From: Clostridia bacterium
GTDB taxonomy: Bacteria; Bacillota; Clostridia; Christensenellales; CAG-138
Direction of reading: 5' to 3'
DNA: 38,980 nt
Assembly (NCBI GenBank): GCA_017539215.1
Contig: JAFYHI010000010.1
Coordinates: forward strand, 1-38,980
The notes beneath the pieces are model-generated. The model had not been told where the DNA came from. It did not search any database and saw only the letters and a list, made by a program, of their open reading frames with translations. The number at the start of each line of letters is the position of its first letter. The stretch's first letter is position 1. Shown here one piece after another: positions 38,776 to 38,980 of the stretch. A program made the translations under genes and the position numbers.

Positions 38776-38883
38776 CAGTTTTTTCGCATTATCTCACTAT
38801 ATATCGAGCTGTCCGGCAAAGTCAAAAAAGTATGACGAAAGGTAAGTTGTATAATTAAGTGTCCAAAGAATAAAAAAAGAATA

Positions 38884-38953
38884 GCTCCATAGCAAGAGGT
38901 CTGCTACAATGTAGTTGGCGAAAAACAAAGAAAGGAGACCATCACTATGGAGC
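38884..38953 (+). repeat. Inverted repeat spanning the start of the edge gene
   Basis: GCTCCATAG (38884-38892) is the exact complement of CTATGGAGC (38945-38953), which holds the start codon of the gene at the window edge. A TACAAT box at 38905-38910 lies between them, so only read-through transcripts from outside would contain both arms. Confidence 0.6.
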
Positions 38954-38980
38954 GAAACAATAATACCACAAAGGGACGAG
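38947..38980 (+). mobile_element. Start of a probable insertion-sequence transposase, cut by the window end
   Basis: ATG 38947 has AAAGGAG upstream and reads MERNNNTTKGR before the window ends. From memory this is like the N-termini of some IS30-type transposases in gut Firmicutes. With 11 residues the family cannot be confirmed. The AT-rich upstream 100 bases and the inverted repeat fit an insertion-sequence end, but no terminal repeat could be matched since the other end is outside. Confidence 0.35.

Overview
The window looks like a chromosomal segment of a spore-forming, fairly high-GC Clostridia-type Firmicute, probably gut-associated. Support: a spoIIAA-spoIIAB-sigF operon; an hrcA-grpE-dnaK-dnaJ operon behind a perfect CIRCE; strong AGGAGG-type ribosome binding sites and SigA promoters with 17-bp spacers; lipoproteins in place of periplasmic proteins; a MucBP-repeat surface protein and two galactosidase genes. 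Genus and species cannot be fixed from the sequence alone. No rRNA, tRNA or CRISPR array was seen.

Layout. 1-1664: 3' part of a MucBP-repeat surface protein and a 44-residue peptide gene. 1686-6082: TrmH-type methyltransferase facing away from a housekeeping stretch (unknown small protein, TraX-like membrane protein, WalJ-like metallo-hydrolase, CPBP protease, rlmH). 6207-8334: a single-gene unit for a zinc-ribbon/coiled-coil/one-TM protein. 8368-12937: an ABC sugar importer whose binding lipoprotein carries an unusual C-terminal membrane helix. 12952-14214: a lipoprotein gene and a convergent small membrane protein gene. 14244-21198 (minus): a galactoside operon (GH2, GPH symporter, unrecognised GT-B-like protein, GH36). 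21271-25533: one transcription unit of two CHAP/peptidoglycan-binding hydrolases, a lipid-anchored barnase-type RNase and a barstar. 25540-26656: aroB. 26738-33049: spoIIA operon, then the heat-shock operon. 33094-37774: two AT-richer lipoprotein genes around rplS, rbgA, rnhB and yraN. 37786-38775 (minus): a RibU-like riboflavin transporter under an FMN riboswitch. The last ~100 bases look like the start of an insertion sequence.

How parts work together. The GH2-symporter-GH36 operon would import and cleave alpha- and beta-galactosides; the ABC importer is a second carbohydrate uptake route. HrcA should repress its own operon through CIRCE. The riboflavin gene is controlled by a hairpin that looks like both a terminator and a sequestrator of the ribosome binding site.

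The most interesting unit is 21271-25533. Two secreted wall hydrolases, a surface-tethered RNase with every barnase catalytic residue and a cytoplasmic barstar lie between one promoter and one terminator. This suggests a wall-remodelling plus RNase toxin/immunity or RNA-scavenging system, which is an inference. No genome-scale comparison was possible here.
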